Below, one piece after another: positions 53,085-64,000 of a stretch of DNA of 64,000 nt. Every line of letters begins with the position of its first letter. Position 1 is the stretch's first letter. Under the pieces are notes generated by a model. It saw only the letters and a list, made by a program, of their open reading frames with translations, had not been told where the DNA came from and did no database searches. A program made the position numbers and the translations under genes. Origin of the DNA: Cryptomeria japonica (taxonomy: Eukaryota > Streptophyta > Pinopsida > Cupressales > Cupressaceae); the NCBI RefSeq assembly GCF_030272615.1, contig NC_081414.1:814036569-814100568 (forward strand), given 5' to 3'.

Positions 53085-54555
53085 TACACCTTGGTCAGAC
53101 GCTTCTCTTCTTACACAATCAACATTATTCTTAGGAGAGAGAATCATCATGCAGATGCAATGGTAAGCACAACTTCCCTTGTATGCCTTTACTATAGTAT
53201 AGATGAGTATCACTTCATGATGCAAATTCTTTGCTCTCATGTTGTCTTAGATAAACCTAAACTTGATAGTCTTATGTGTGCACACATAGACTCAAGGGAC
53301 TGGTTCTCTCATATCTATAACTATCTAAAGTTAAGGATTTTTCTTGATGACACTAGTAAGAATACTCATTTTTCATCTCAAAAGTTCTCATGTCATTAAA
53401 TTATTCTCTCTAATGCCTTTTATTGTAGATCTTACAATGGTCTTCTTCGATGTCTTACCAAGGATGAGATACCCCTTGGCCTTCAAGAAGCTCATTTAGG
53501 CTTTGGGGACATACACTTTGGTGGTAAATCCTTAGTTTATAAATAATACACATGGGATATTTTTGGCAAACAATGGAACAAGATTGTTTTTTCTTTGTCA
53601 ATAAATGCCCTTAGTGTCAGCAACACAACAATCTCATTCGAGCTCTTGCACAAGAACTCTTCACTCAAGCTTCTCCTTGGCCTTTTCAAACTTGGGGTCA
53701 TGGTATCGTTGAAAAGATATCTCCCCTTTCTTCTAAAGGACATACCTTCCTTATCATGTCCACTAATTACTTTATGAAGTGGGTTGAAGCTATTATACTC
53801 GGATCCACTCTTGTTGAAGCAATATATAGATTTCTCCTCAATAATATGTTTTTTTGCTTCAAATTGCCTTCTACCCTTGTTTTTTATAATGGAACATAAT
53901 TTAAAAATAGGGAAGTGAAGCAATTCCTAGACAAATTTCATATTCAACATTGATTTTTTGCACCTTAATATCCTCAATTCAATGACCATACTGAAACATC
54001 AAATAAGACCATTGAACAGATCTTGCATAAGATGGTAAACAAACATGGTAAAGATTGGTATACTCAATTAACTTATGAATTGTGGGCCTATTGCATGAGT
54101 GTTCCTAGGGATATTAGTACTACCCCATATAACCTTTTGTATGGTGTTGATGTGATTATGTCTCTAGACTTGAAAATTTCTTCATTGTGAGTTTCCCTTA
54201 GGGTGTTAATTGATAATGACACTTATTGTACAAACCATCCAATTAGCTTGAGTTGTTTGATGAGCACTAATAAAGACCCTTGAACACCTTCAAGATTATC
54301 AAGAATATTTATTAAGCAGTATAAAAAAAATGGTTCTTTCTCGTACCTCTAATATCTCATTCTCTATGAGAATCAAAGAAACATAATCATGCTACCTAAT
54401 AAAAAGGGGAAGTTCACCACTAATTGGTTAAGTCCTTATGTAGTCACCTTAATGTATGGTTCTAGTGCTTATGATATATCTTATATGAATTGTACACCAC
54501 TAAGAGAACCTGCCAATGTCATGCACCTGTGTTAATACTATGTGCATGATACTTA
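53085..54555 (+). pseudogene. Decayed Tat-type gypsy RNase H tail and integrase
   Basis: Fragments in shifting frames match element B pol from SYTMEPVPRKDNRHADAM to the final MHLHRYYA. Examples are SYTINIILRRENHHADAM, DSRDWFSHIYNYL, GHTFLIMSTNYFMKWVEA, a GTTPYNLVYGVDAI counterpart, and MHLC*YY at the end. Many stops and frameshifts are present. The upstream pol is absent, so the relic is truncated at about 53085. It is much older than B. Confidence 0.8.
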
Positions 54556-57500
54556 ATTTCTCTTGGGTTTCTGAATACATGTTGAGACATTCCTTCATCA
54601 ACATAGTATTTTATTTTTTGGTGTTATGATGTGTTATAGCTTTTCAAGAACTTTAGGGTTTAGTTATGTCTTATGTCTACAGGGTTAAAATCCTCTAAAA
54701 TCCTAAACCCTTTAACCATTTTTAGGGCTTTGCATTCTATTTTTGTGTTAACCTATTGTTCTTTATTGTTTGTTGAGTAATTTATGACTTCATCCATTTA
54801 TCATGTTGCAAAAAATAACCCTATATCCTAGTGGTCCCGTGTCTAACAGATAAATCTTATAGCAATCTCATTGGCTGCGTAGTTGTGTGTATTGACCATT
54901 GACTTTATCTTACATTCTAGGCACTCAAGCCTAGTTAAATGACTAAGTCTTTAAACTCCCATTCACTTTTGCTATATCCATTGTCTTCATTCATTACATG
55001 GTTGTGCACATTGATTAAAGTCAAACTTGTGCAGCTTATGCACTTACACATTGTCTTTTAAACTAACATATTACTCGTGCAGATGCAAGGAGATTGATGG
55101 CTTGTGTGTGTTATGTGGTTGTGCATGTTCAAAAATATACCCAACAAGATTCTAGTGCAACGATGTAAAGAGGAAATTGAAAGGAACTAAAGTCTACCCA
55201 AGTATCATTTGATTTATAGTTGTGAGCCCATGCACAATTGTGCAAGATAAAAATGATATCCAAGTTGCAAGATGCACAATCACGCACAAAGGCTTGTGAG
55301 AAGCATAAAAAACTGACAACATCATCATGATCTACGCTTATGATAGATTGTGTTGCACAAAATCTTCAAAGCGGTGAAGTTGGTTTTTTCTCACACGCAC
55401 ACCAACAACTTAAATCACACACATCAAGCTTACGGTTTTTAGATATAAAAGTGTTAACACTTAGAATTGACTGACATTTTCTAATCTCAATATGTTGCTT
55501 AATGTGAGTAGTTTCAGATTGACCCTTGCGTAGTTGATCTCACTAACAAGCACCTTTAATACTTGGAACCTACATGTCTAAATAGTGTAAACAAAGGTGG
55601 GTCTGAATGTGAATTCACACACCTGCATAGGCAAAGCTCACTCAAAAGGAGTTTCCTAGCTGGTGCTCGTCTATCCCATTGTTGGCAAATGATTGGTTGC
55701 GCAGATGCACAAATTGATGAAGTGGAACCAAGGGCCAATTTGTGAACATGTGCAAGTTTTAAATTTTAAAAATAAAATAGCTACGATGTCAGTCGCTTGC
55801 ATCAATGATGAGTATTTAACAAAAATTAAATGTAAATTTGTGTCCAATTTTTCATTCAACTGCAATAATTATCATTCTTAAAGATTTAAAGTCTTCAAGG
55901 TGATCGATTGTAAATATTTTTAGTTGTGACCTATTGTCATTTTTCATGAAAATTAGGGTTTTCTAAGCGATATAAACTAGTAAGTAAAGAAAAATCCTTC
56001 TCTATTTTTCTTTGATTTTCCAATTGTTTTCTCAAGTTGGTAAAAGGAGTGATGCATTTTCTCTTTATTTTAGGTTTTCAATTGCATGTAATTGTTGCGG
56101 ATTAGGATTCTTCTCTTGAAAGCCTAGTTTGCAATTTAGAAGTCCTTTCTTTCCAAAAACCCTACCCTAGTAAAATGATCAAAACATCAAAGGGCAAGAA
56201 AAGAGAAATATATCTTAAGGAAACATTAACACCTAATTGTTTGGTTCTTCAAGGTCTACCAAAAAGGTCAGAGGGTCAAGCACCATCTTTGATTTCTTCA
56301 CTAATGATTGTCATAGTTGCAGGGACACAATCAATACCCCAACAAGTTTCTAAGGGTAAAAGCACAAAACTGTGTCACGTTTTAGGCCAATTGATCAACA
56401 CAAGTGAATTTAAGTAATTCTAACTAAAAAATTAATTTTAATCAAACATATGGCCTATAGAGATTCATTATGGCTATCTTATATATGGGCCACAACTTTT
56501 CCAAATGGATCTGTCTACTAAATGTATATTTTATATCACTTTGGGTCTAATTACCAAAAAAGAAAATTGAAAAATTTGATGTTTCAACACCTCCTACTCT
56601 TATAAATAAATTTTTTTTTTGAAATGTAAAAATACCCTTTTATAGATCTTTGAGTAAATTTTTCAAAATATATATTATTGAATATATTAATTACTTTTTT
56701 ATATTTTATGTTTTATTTTTATTGAAAGTAGGTCATCAACACTAAAAATATAAGGTTGATTATCTTGTAAAGGAAAAATACTAAAATTTATCTAAAACTT
56801 TTGAAAAAATTAAATGCACTATAGAAAAAAGTATATGTCAAGATGATATAATTATTTTTTAATTTGGATAAATAATAAAGAAAAAAGTGACGCCAAATGG
56901 AAAGAGTTATATTTTAGTACACACAACTTTTTAAATTTATTGAAAAATATATATACATAAAAAATAGTTAAAAATATATTTTTGCACTAAAGTTTCAATT
57001 TATCAATATACACAAAAAAATTGAAGAAAAAAAGATAAAATTTACTATATAGTGTGTGACGTCTTGTGTAATTTCAATTTCAACATTTTGCCGGCAACTA
57101 AATTATAGTGTTTACTTTATAAGAAAGTATATTCAAATAATTTTTTAATTTTAAAAAAAAATTACAAACACAAAAAAAATACATTTTATTAGTTTACATC
57201 ATTCAAAATTCAAAACATATATTTCACTTGATTAAATTAAAAAAGTCGAATCAGCATTGGCCATTTCCTTTATAAAAGTGTGGAACAAATTTGTGCTTTT
57301 ACCCCTAATTATTCAGAAGGTGTTACAACAAAGCCAAAGAAAAGATTCTATTAGGAACATTTGGAGTCAAATATGGGAAGATTGGTTGTTCTAAATGTAT
57401 TTGTAAATGTTGATTTGGTCAAGGCAATGCAAAAGCATATGACCCTAAGACAAGGACTAGAAGGGAGATGTGAGGTAGAGAGAAGTGGAGAGGGATAAGG

Positions 57501-58571
57501 GGGCCAAATAGAGAGATGTAAGATAGAGAGAAGTAGAGAGAGAAATAGGGAGCAAGGGAGAGTAGAGACTAGAAAGATAAGTGAGATAGAGATACTTGGA
57601 AAGGGGAGGGATGGAGAAAGCTAAGATAGAGATAGACACAGAGATAGAGAGGTAAGGAGTAGAGACACAGAGAGGCGCTCAATAAATATAAGTGTAGAGA
57701 GCACATGGAGATAGAAAGTAGAGAGGGAGAGTTGATAGAGAGAGGGATGGAAGGAGGGAGCAAGAGGTAAGGGGAGAGAGAGAGAGAGAGGGAGAGAGAG
57801 AGAGAGGGGTAGAGATATAGGGAGGGAATGAGAGTGGATATAAAGGGAAGCAGATGGTGAAGAGGAGAGAGATAGAGGTGAGATAGAAAGTAGAAGAAGA
57901 GAGAGACAAAGGTGAAGAAAAAGAGAGGGTGAGGGAAGAGATTATGTCTACTTCATAGAAACATGAGTGTGCTCACATTATTAACCTGATTTAAAAATTT
58001 ATAGCCCTTACAATTGGAGTAACCTTGGGAGTCTAACCCAAAGTGTTGGACTGATATTTTAATTGCCACAAAGGTGTTTTTTAATAGTTTCTCAAAAAAT
58101 GATGTAATTTTGGACATGTTATCCATCAAGTTTGCACATCTTTTAATGTTGAATTTAAAAATACCACAATAATAATAAATTCTCTCCTAGCTTTCTAACT
58201 ATAATTTTTTTTTCATGTTTCAAATATGTTAATGTTTTGATCTCTAATTTATTTTGCTAGTGTTTTTTCTTGTCAAAAACCTACATACAATATTTTTGGC
58301 TTTATTTTTTACCTATAAGTCAATATTTCAAATAAATTAGATTTTTAGAAACTAGATTCTATTCTATGCAGAGTTGAAAAAGATTTTTATTTAGTTTTCA
58401 AAATGATTAGTGGGCAACACACTAATTTTTTTGGCTTTTAAGATATTCCACATATTCATTAAACATTAACAAAAATATCAGGCATAAAATAATTAGTGTT
58501 TGCTAATTTTTCACTGAAGCAATTATTGAAATATTGAAAAACAATAAGATTTAATGAATACCACACCATAT
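54556..58571. other. Old AT-rich DNA without recognisable genes
   Basis: Short frames only (for example 80 codons at 56175-56417), with no family resemblance I can see. AT-rich runs at 56580-57240 and the purine tract listed separately are the only structure. Parts may be 3' remains of the integrase relic's element. Confidence 0.5.
57460..57945 (+). repeat. Purine-rich (GA)n low-complexity tract
   Basis: About 480 bp of GAGA, AGATAGAG and GGGAGAGA runs, almost purely purine on the plus strand. This is simple-sequence expansion; the minus-strand frames in it are artefacts. Confidence 0.9.
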
Positions 58572-59782
58572 TGTAGTATCGAAAATTGCATATCCCTTTG
58601 TAATTTGACCTGCATCTTTTGTAACCACTTTGGTGTCCATTCCCCTAGCACTTGAGTAGGCTCATTTCAGCCCTTGCATCAGCCTTTTCCCTCTCAAGAT
58701 GCTCAAGGCCCCCTTTTCAGCAGCTCCCTCGTGGTGTCAGTCTTGTTAGTCGTGTGTCTCCCTTGTCTCCTGTTGTTTTCGAGCGTGATTCATTTGGACA
58801 CTAGCGCATCATGCGGACGTCCGCGCACGACACATTCGTCCCACGGACGTATGTGCGTTGCGCATTTGTCCCGCGACATCTTAACACTCGAATGTTGGTT
58901 TTGAGCACACCTTTCCACTTGTCACCTGCATATGTCAACGGAAACGGTTCGCCAACCATCTTTTCTCTCCTCTTCTCTCATTTTAAATCTATCCTCTCTT
59001 TTCATTCAAAATCTCTAGATTCTGGACACAATCTCTCTGATTCTTTGGGCTCTCTCTTGCTTGCTACAATAGTCTCTATTTTGCTACAACACTCTCAAGA
59101 TCTCTCAAGCTCTCATAATATCTCTTGCAAATCTCTTGGCTTTCTCAAGCCTCTTTGATAATATATATCTATCTATCCTATCTTTGGGAAGCTTGGGATT
59201 TATCACATTCCCTATCTATTTTATCATTTTATCATTCTAACATTAATCTTTTATTCTATCAATCTATATGAGTTGTTCATGGAGGTGGAAACACCAAAAC
59301 AAGGGTCTAACTGAGGCAAACTCCAAAACACAACCCCCAACATTTTCCTTCTTGCTTGTGTGCATGTTTATAATCATAGGAAGAAGATCATTTAGCTGGA
59401 GGCTTCATATCGTGGACTGGTTGTGAGTTTCCTTCTTTTCCCTCTTCTCAAGTCATTCTAATATTTCTCATTATGTGTTATTAGTCTATTTTGTTGTTTT
59501 TTTATGTTCATTTAATATTATAATTGTATCTGCAACCCCCGTACAGTTTATGTGTTTTGTCTATACTAGACGACAACACGTCGCACCGGTGTCCCAGCTT
59601 CGTGCAGTCATCCCGAGGACATAGACTCAACAAAGTTGTCTGGGAGTCTCGTCTGCAAGATAAGCTTAGCTTTTCACTTTTATCCCTTGGCTCACCTTAG
59701 TGTCAGTTTGAGTGAGGTAGCGGCGGATCGATTTGTCCTTTGAGATTCATCATCTTGGAGGTGACAAATCCCCTCCTCTACA
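58572..59782 (+). mobile_element. Solo LTR G, related to families A and B
   Basis: 1,211 bp, TGTAGTATCG...CTCTACA, flanked by perfect 5-bp duplicates CATAT (58567-58571 and 59783-59787). The start resembles the A and B LTRs. It contains a GC-rich palindrome (GCGGACGTCCGC near 58811) in the relative place of their hairpin arrays. It also has a diverged version of their GGGTTTGACTAAGGCAAACCC block near 59300. Confidence 0.85.
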
Positions 59783-60240
59783 CATATGCTATTTTATGTT
59801 TTTTAATAAAACAAGACCACTTTGTGTGCCCCCTATTTCAACCCCTTAATCTACATCACTTTCAAAAGAATAGTAGTTTAAAAATTAAATTTAGAGTAGT
59901 ATGACTCATGTTCTTGTTGCATGTTCAAATTTTGAGCATGCTATCTTTAATTTCTCATCTAAGATTAGTGTTTTCTAATTTCTTAAAAAAGCTGAAAACG
60001 TTCATTTTGTCCCTTATTTTCATGAACTTACACAATTTCTCCATATAAAATAATAAAAATAGTTATGAATAATTATAACAGGATTAAATGAATAAATTAT
60101 TTTAGCTATTCACAACTATTTTAGCCAGAACAAGCACAAAAGTAACCAAGCTGGTAATCATTAATCTTGTTATAATTTATTCACAACTATTTTTACTATT
60201 TTACTATTTTTACTAGTAGAATGTACACTTGACACAACTA
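59783..60240 (-). repeat. Copy H- of the inverted dispersed repeat
   Basis: Reverse-complement match to 47530-47830 plus 52285-52465. It lacks insertion F and so shows F's empty site. G inserted at its left edge. Confidence 0.75.
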
Positions 60241-60665
60241 TGTGAGGAATTTGTTCTTGGAGAAAGATTCCTCAACCACCTTGATTCGGTGCCCTGATCC
60301 TTTGCTTGGGCAGAATTTTCATGTAGTGGAGGATTTTGGTATGGAGGAAATTCCTCCTCTACCATGCTCTAGCACCCATCTCCATCCAAGAGCTCATTTT
60401 CTACCTCATGTAGGAATTTGACATTTGGAGGAAAATTCCCCCATGACCCCAATTTGGCGCTCTCACCAAGACTTGGGCGCTAATTTCATGATGTGGAGGA
60501 TTTTGAATATTTCTTTCTTTTCCTCCATGGGGTCGCTTTAGCGCCCATCTCCCATCCTTGGGCGAAGTTTCCAATGTGTGCGAGATATTTGCCTTTGGAA
60601 GAAAATTCCTTCACCTCCTTGATTTGGTGCCCAATCCTGACTTGATATGCCTTTTGATTAAGATG
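60240..60665 (-). repeat. Inverted 86-bp palindromic array beside H-
   Basis: About five units with cores such as GGAGGAAATTCCTCC, spaced about 86-88 bp, reverse-complement to the array at 52500-52930. Relative to the H core it lies on the opposite side from the first array. Confidence 0.75.
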
Positions 60666-60705
60666 AAAGAATTTTGACAAAAATGGAATTTTTTCCCTGC
60701 CTTAT

Positions 60706-62022
60706 GTTGGATGTTTGGTGAGATTGTTGTTAGTATGCTACAAATATGTGCTATAATGATATCTGAGACGTGTTGTCATTGATGTCAAACATATTTCTCT
60801 ATCTGTGACAATGTTGCAATGAAGATCAGTGAATTGATTTGCTCAACATGTTGATGATAAGAGTTTGTGGATTAAAGGATTTGTAGAGGATTGTATATAG
60901 ATGATTCAGTATAATTTTCAGTGCTTTGGATAAAAATTTGAGTGAGTTATCGTTATCTGTGTTGTGGCTAGTTTTTCAATTGTGCCAAAGTATTTGTAAT
61001 TTGATTTGCATTGCTCCACATTGTAATAACTTGATCTGCAGATTTGGAGGAACATTTGGGACATTGATGTGTGTCTTCAATTCAAGTGGTTCATTGTTTA
61101 GTGCTCCGCAAGTGATTTTTCCAAGTTGATAGTCATTGCACTTCGTGTTTTTGAAGTTCAGTATAATGATAATGTGATTCTAGTAATTTGACTAGTTGCA
61201 GATGTTGTGGTGGTAATTCATGATGCTTGTGAATGTTTATAGATTGTGTGCCTTTCGTGTTCGTGGTCCGCATTGATCGTTGTGCACATAATTGATGATT
61301 TTCTCTGATGTGTTGGTGGATGCTTGCAGCGTGTTGTGGATGTTCGATGCATAATTCTTGGAGGTGTTTCGCATTCAAGGCGTGTGATATGGATATGTGC
61401 TATGTCTTAGTCGACATTGTTTGGTCTGCATATGATTTTGTAGTGTGTATGGTTATATTTTGTAATTAAGTGATGTGTGTCGAGCCGACCTAGTTGATCT
61501 TCTCAACGTTGATGTCATGTATAAATATATGTAATATCTTTTATAATTGAGAGTGGTATGGAAAGGTGATATGTATGGATGAAAATCAGATGTATGAGTA
61601 AATAATGTATTAATCTTTCAGAACCAAAGAAGATTGAAGAAGTTGTGCTTAACCAAAACTATAACCAGGCATTAGGAGATGCTATTCTTTAGTTCATGAT
61701 CTTTCGGATGTGATCTGAATCAATTTGTAAGACAATGAGTCTTCCCTGGGTTGCAACCCTTTGTTGTTTTTGAGCAGTGAGCTCTAGGCAGTGTGCCTAA
61801 ATGCATGTGCATTCCTCATTATAATATTTCATATATTTCTAACAAAGTATTATCATATTGTGGATAGGTTCCCACTGTGGTTTTTCCTTTGACCGAGTTT
61901 TCCACGTCAAAATATTAGTGTTATGTGTGTTCATGTTGTGTTGTTGATTTATGCATTCATGCTTAATAATCAGATTTGAGAATAAGTTTATTTGTTTGCG
62001 CAGAATCAGTGCTAGTTCATCA
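60706..62022 (+). mobile_element. Solo copia-type LTR J
   Basis: 1,317 bp from TGTTGGATG to AGTTCATCA, flanked by perfect CCTTA duplicates (60701-60705 and 62023-62027). It carries the box shared with C and D (CCCACTGTGGTTTTTCCTTT near 61870, then TTTTCCACGT). No primer site follows, as expected for a solo LTR. Confidence 0.8.
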
Positions 62023-62244
62023 CCTTAGACATTTTTGCTGACTTGGGATAGATTTTTCATCTTTCGAGATTTGGATGTCATTTTCAGGATGAGGTGGATT
62101 TTTGTGCCTTAGAAGACTTTTAATCCTTTTTCCACTTCAAGAAGGAATTTCATACTCGGTTGTTTCTCTGATCAATTGCCTGCTTTTTCAACTTTACGAA
62201 TTTAGACAGATTTCTAGGAATGCTTTGCCTGAAGTGGACCTACC

Positions 62245-62410
62245 AAAAATAGACTTACTAAAAATAGTAAGTACTTCAAAACATCATATCTAGGCAAACG
62301 AGGTCAAGGTGACACTAAAACTAGAAACTACTAAAAATAGTAAGTTTGATTTTTGGCCAAATAAAAACAATCTAGGATGCAGTGAAAATAAAAAATAGTA
62401 AGTGCTTAGT
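62245..62410. repeat. Recurring short hairpin ACTTACTAAAAATAGTAAGT
   Basis: A perfect 7-bp stem with a six-base loop at 62253-62272. Partial copies (ACTAAAAATAGTAAGT) lie near 62328 and 62391. Confidence 0.7.
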
Positions 62411-63666
62411 ATTTGCTCATATTTCACTGGTAGATTCCTTGAAGGGCTCTAACTTCATTGCAATGTTAGATTTCCAAAATCCCTAAAGAAAAGGTGTCAA
62501 ACTTAAGTCTGAAGGGCAAAACCCTATTAAAGACCAAACAAGTTCCAAACTTAGCCAAATTCCCTCAAACAACTTGCACACTTATCAAATTTCACCAAAA
62601 CACTTGCAAACCATGTAGACCAAAGGGAACTATTGCAAAAGGACCCAAAAAGTAGGGGATCCCCAATAGGAATGGGGTGATGTGTGATTAGGTCACAACA
62701 AGACATTATTAAAAACATTCATTCATTCATTCAAACTCGGACTTTTGTAGGCAACTTGCAAATAGGAAGTTCAACTATTAAAAAAATGGCAAACCCAAGT
62801 CGTACAATAAAATTTATAAACAATGTGTATCTTTTGCAGGAAGTAAAACACATCATAGTACAAGCAATTATTACAATCACTTTTTAAAGCACGTCATATG
62901 ACAGCAAAGCCAACAAAAATGGTGATGAGAACCAATCGACATTGGATACCCCAATTCCAACAATTGGAAGACAACGAAATGCGACAATAAAAAGTTTGAT
63001 GTGAGAAATTTTAATTCCATTGGGCAGTGCCCACATAATATAACCTAGGAAAGGAGCCAGCAACCACCATAGCTAACTTCACGCATCTTAAGCTCCTAAA
63101 CAATTCATCCAATTTTGACGACTTTTTTTGTTTCTCTCCATATGCAACTTAACTGCTTAAAGCTATTGTTTTGGCTTGTAAGTAGCAACGATGCACGCTA
63201 TGGAATTCATTATGTGCACAAAGGTCAAAAAGTAGCATTTCAAAGTGTGCTCCAATACATGATCCCTTTTGTGCCAATAGTAGATAACTCAAAATAGCCA
63301 GTAGTAGTGGACAAATGCCCCAATAGTAGTGGAAAATACCCCAGTAGTGGTGCACAAATGTCTCAGTAATGAGTTAATTATGGTCAAAAAAGCTAAAAAA
63401 TGCACCACTATTGGTGCATGCGATATTTTATAATGGACCTTCAATTACCATTTCTTTTGGCTTCTTCTATGTCTACTAATGGGGGGTGAGGTTGACAAAA
63501 AGATGACGGTTATTGGTGTCCTATAACAGCGACAGACTCCTTTCCCCTATTGGCTAACAAGGATAGAATGTTAATTTCTTGTTCCTTGCTAATGCAAAAG
63601 TTCTTTACTATAAGGAAAGAGAGAACATTTATTCTTCAAATGTTAAATGAAACATGATACGTTTGG

Positions 63667-63900
63667 TTAGCATCCCCGAGCATGCTTCGCATTTTTATAC
63701 AATGTATTAGTCTATGAAAGTTATACGTTACTGAACTACTCATGGACTATCAGGAGGTTGTGTTGAGGAAGACGTACAAGAAATGCAGTCTAGTGAGTAT
63801 CCCAACCATGCTTCACTTCGTTATACAAAATGCGTTTGATTATGATAGTTGCACTGAACTACTCTTGGCCTCCCAAAAGGTTGTTTTGAGGAAGATGTAG
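63667..63900 (+). repeat. Degenerate direct duplication of ~105 bp
   Basis: About 63667-63772 and 63797-63900 share CATGCTTC, TTATACAA, CTGAACTACTC, a GGTTGT.TTGAGGAAGA block and matching spacing. No coding frame. Confidence 0.65.
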
Positions 63901-64000
63901 CTAAACATGAACATTGACTAGTGCAAATAAGTGACCAAGGTGTAGCAATTCCCTAGAAAACTTTATGTAAAATATGCTTAGATGCTAACCCGGCAAAACT

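Larger units (their letters stand above)
62028..64000. other. AT-rich DNA without recognisable genes
   Basis: No frame above about 68 codons and no family resemblance. The repeats listed separately (62245-62410, 63667-63900) and degenerate CCAATAGTAGTGG-type repeats at 63280-63370 are the only structure seen. Confidence 0.5.

Noticed and set aside
57457..57909. Leu/Ser/Tyr-rich minus-strand frames that look like membrane segments
   Set aside because: They are translations of the (GA)n purine tract; simple-sequence artefacts.

Overview
This is plant nuclear DNA made almost entirely of nested LTR retrotransposons. I find no convincing host gene, rRNA, tRNA gene or CRISPR array. The size of the insertions, the nesting and the AT-rich decayed DNA between them fit a very large land-plant genome. 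A gymnosperm such as a conifer is my guess, but the sequence does not prove it.

Layout. 1-5007: 3' part of a Ty3/gypsy element (E) with an antisense plant-mobile-domain (PMD) gene and a 3' LTR. 5008-7816: 5' part of a Ty1/copia element (D, minus). 7817-37953: a copia-type element (C, minus) whose gag is split by a 25.1-kb insertion. That insertion is gag-only gypsy element A (11339-36482, minus), which is itself split by a 17,280-bp insertion of element B (13142-30421). 39556-47366: a second, younger and complete copy of family A (A', plus) with a perfect 5-bp target duplication. 47372-64000: old AT-rich DNA holding a 4.45-kb TG...CA insertion that looks like a giant solo LTR (F), two more solo LTRs with perfect target duplications (G, J), an inverted pair of repeats with 86-bp palindromic arrays (H), and a decayed gypsy integrase.

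How the pieces fit. Family A encodes Gag plus a protease-like domain whose catalytic motif is altered, and no reverse transcriptase or integrase. Element B encodes protease, G-patch, reverse transcriptase, two RNase H domains and integrase, but no recognisable Gag. A and B share an 18-nt primer binding site (complementary to plant tRNA-Trp by my recall), an identical polypurine tract, TGTAGC...ACA LTR ends and the same hairpin motifs. They look like a split, mutually complementing pair: a Gag donor and a Pol donor.

Element B is also structurally abnormal. Its insertion carries three LTRs and ends in 3,560-bp inverted repeats, so both outer ends are U3 termini. It is flanked by a 5-bp duplication (GTATG), and A' preserves the matching empty site. 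This looks like an aberrant reverse-transcription product that still integrated. B and E both carry an antisense PMD gene whose predicted phase-0 first intron is filled by a short GC-rich tandem array. In B the array unit is the same 15-mer that forms one arm of the LTR hairpin.
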